Positions 5,964 through 7,151 of a stretch of 7,151 bases of DNA are shown here, piece by piece. A model generated the notes under the pieces. That model saw only the letters and a program-made list of their open reading frames with translations. It was not told the DNA's origin and made no database searches. Each line of letters opens with the position of its first letter. The stretch's first letter is position 1. The stretch lies in the NCBI GenBank assembly GCA_030637365.1, contig DAOWGR010000143.1:1-7151 (forward strand), read 5' to 3'. The position numbers were made by a program, and so were the translations under genes. The stretch is from Elusimicrobiota bacterium (GTDB lineage: Bacteria > Elusimicrobiota > Elusimicrobia > Elusimicrobiales > UBA9959).

Positions 5964-5979
5964 GGGGAGTGGACTCCCC
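5964..5979 (+). promoter_or_regulatory. Leader hairpin that would hide the only Shine-Dalgarno-like sequence
   Basis: GGGGAG (5964-5969) pairs with CTCCCC (5974-5979) across a TGGA loop, only about 6 nt into the predicted transcript. AGGGGAG is the only Shine-Dalgarno-like sequence in this leader, so folding would sequester it. It is 17 nt from the ATG when unfolded. The right part, GGGAGTGGA, also matches the right arm of P4 (7128-7136), so this may be a decayed palindrome copy rather than a regulator. Confidence 0.45.
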
Positions 5980-5986
5980 AAAATAT

Positions 5987-7111
5987 ATGATAATTAAGAG
6001 AACTATTCAAAAAAGCATAGAGAATGGCTTATTTAAGGGAAAAATCATTATCCTTTATGGCGCGCGACAAGTTGGGAAAACGACTTTAGTTAAAGAAATT
6101 CAAAAAAACTATCCGGACAATTCAATTTATTTAAATTGCGATGAGCCGGATATCAGGGCCGCTTTAACCGATAAAACATCCACGGAATTAAAATCCTTTT
6201 TTGGGCATAAAAAACTGGTCATACTTGATGAAGCTCAACAAGTTAAAAATATCGGACACACGCTTAAATTAGCTTTTGATAATTTTCCCGAAGTTCAGAT
6301 TTTGGCTACGGGATCTTCTTCTTTTGAACTTTCAGACAAAATATCAGAGCCTTTAACAGGCAGAAAAATTGAATTTTTTCTTTATCCTTTTTCTTTTGAA
6401 GAGGTAGCCTCTGTTTATTCGGATTTGGAAATGGATCGTTTTTTAGAAAAAAGAATGATTTATGGCATGTATCCTGAAGTTGTTGTCACTAAAGATAATG
6501 TCGATATTAATCTCAAAAATTTAGCGAGAAGTTATTCATACAAAGATGTTCTCAAGTATCAAAATATTAAAAATCCGGAATTGCTTGAGAAATTACTGCA
6601 GGCTTTAGCTCTTCAAATTGGAAATGAAGTCTCTTACAATGAATTATCAAATTTATTGGGCGTTGATAAAAAAACCATCGCCAGTTATATGCAAATTCTT
6701 GAAAAAGCTTTTATAATTTTTAGGATTGGGCCTTTTAGCAGGAATTTAAGAAGTGAGTTGAAAAGGCTGAGGAAAATATATTTTTATGATACCGGAATAA
6801 GAAACGCTTTGATAAATAATCTCAATCCTTTAAATTTAAGACAAGATGTCGGAGGGATTTGGGAGAATTTTATTATCGCGGAAAGAAAAAAATTTCTCAA
6901 TAACAATGGTTTTGACAGACAAGCCTATTTTTGGAGAACTTTGCAGAAGCAGGAAATTGATTATATTGAGGAATATGACGGAATAATGTCGGCTTTTGAG
7001 ATAAAATGGAAAATAGGCAAGATGCATGTTCCAAAAGCTTTTTCTGTTTCGTATCCAAAAACCGAAGTGAAGTTGGTAAATAGAGATAATTACAAATCGT
7101 TTATCGGTTAA
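5987..7111 (+). CDS. Orphan AAA-type ATPase with DUF4143 nuclease-like C-terminus
   Basis: From the ATG at 5987 the product has 374 residues, normal for the AAA_14/DUF4143 family. Walker A is GARQVGKTT (25-33), Walker B LVILDE (77-82), a sensor-like strand ends in ATGSSS (107-112), and LTGR (123-126) follows. About residues 200-260 form a helical, winged-helix-like region. The C-terminal block has WENFIIAER, then FWRT, EIDYIEE and AFEIKWK, a layout like PD-(D/E)xK nuclease folds. The family is common and scattered in bacteria and archaea, but its role is not established, and I assign none. A GTG at 5969 in frame would add six residues; I prefer the ATG because family members begin close to MIIKR and AGGGG is too near the GTG. 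The gene is bracketed by near-identical palindromes P3 and P4 and has a consensus promoter, suggesting a self-contained insertion. Confidence 0.85.
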   Translation: MIIKRTIQKSIENGLFKGKIIILYGARQVGKTTLVKEIQKNYPDNSIYLNCDEPDIRAALTDKTSTELKSFFGHKKLVILDEAQQVKNIGHTLKLAFDNFPEVQILATGSSSFELSDKISEPLTGRKIEFFLYPFSFEEVASVYSDLEMDRFLEKRMIYGMYPEVVVTKDNVDINLKNLARSYSYKDVLKYQNIKNPELLEKLLQALALQIGNEVSYNELSNLLGVDKKTIASYMQILEKAFIIFRIGPFSRNLRSELKRLRKIYFYDTGIRNALINNLNPLNLRQDVGGIWENFIIAERKKFLNNNGFDRQAYFWRTLQKQEIDYIEEYDGIMSAFEIKWKIGKMHVPKAFSVSYPKTEVKLVNRDNYKSFIG

Positions 7112-7112
7112 A

Positions 7113-7143
7113 AACCGTTTCCACTCCGGGAGTGGAAGAGGTT
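7113..7143. repeat. Palindrome P4: 31 nt, AACC...GGTT
   Basis: This copy starts one base after the ATPase stop codon. The left half AACCGTTTCCACTCC is identical to P3, and the centre CCACTCCGGGAGTGG is a perfect inverted repeat around G7128. The right half departs from perfect pairing only at 7138-7139 (one G-T pair, one G-A mismatch). AAGGAG (7144-7149) follows GGTT directly and looks like the Shine-Dalgarno site of a gene starting just beyond the window. Confidence 0.85.
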
Positions 7144-7151
7144 AAGGAGAA

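Noticed and set aside
5917..5964. A 15-codon hydrophobic frame starting at TTG after the AAGGGG of P3
   Set aside because: It overlaps the consensus -35 and -10 hexamers completely, so the DNA is better explained as a promoter.
5878..7143. P3 and P4 as integron attC sites around a gene cassette
   Set aside because: The right end reads GTTAAGG rather than GTTRRRY, the stem is too regular and too short for attC, and there is no integrase in the window.
1..7151. CRISPR array, tRNA or rRNA
   Set aside because: I saw no regularly spaced repeats with unique spacers and no tRNA- or rRNA-like segment; the spacers are too short to hold one.

Overview
The window looks like a surface-polysaccharide locus from an uncultured diderm (outer-membrane) bacterium of moderately low GC content. 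The diderm assignment rests on the first gene, a signal-peptide-bearing Wzi-family outer-membrane beta-barrel. Nothing in the sequence fixes the phylum. Shine-Dalgarno sites are strong in front of some genes and absent in front of others.

Layout. Positions 73-1344 (minus) hold a Wzi-like capsule or LPS surface-assembly porin. It diverges from a WecA/MraY-type polyprenyl-phosphate HexNAc-1-phosphate transferase (1496-2551). The 151-bp spacer between them carries two outward-facing extended -10 promoters, placed so close to the start codons that both mRNAs would be almost leaderless. Then come rfbA (2571-3470) and rfbC (3517-4059), a RAYT/Y1 (HUH) REP-associated transposase (4104-4745), rfbB (4789-5877) and an orphan AAA ATPase with a DUF4143-type C-terminus (5987-7111). 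The last gene has its own consensus sigma70 promoter.

How they work together. RfbA, RfbB and RfbC supply three of the four steps from glucose-1-phosphate to dTDP-L-rhamnose; rfbD is not in the window. The WecA-like enzyme would start a lipid-linked glycan on undecaprenyl phosphate, and the Wzi-like barrel would help retain or assemble the polymer at the surface. The transposase and the ATPase are probably accessory insertions in this pathway.

Main unexpected signal. Four palindromes lie between genes from rfbC to the window end. Three are exactly 31 nt, share AACC...GGTT ends, begin within one base of the preceding gene's stop codon, and have different but self-complementary interiors. Two flank the RAYT gene and two flank the ATPase gene. 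Every copy is followed by GGTT and then a Shine-Dalgarno-like purine run. I read them as a REP-like family mobilised by the RAYT, possibly bringing ribosome-binding sites with them. By contrast, the genes at 73-1344, 1496-2551 and 3517-4059 have no recognisable Shine-Dalgarno site.
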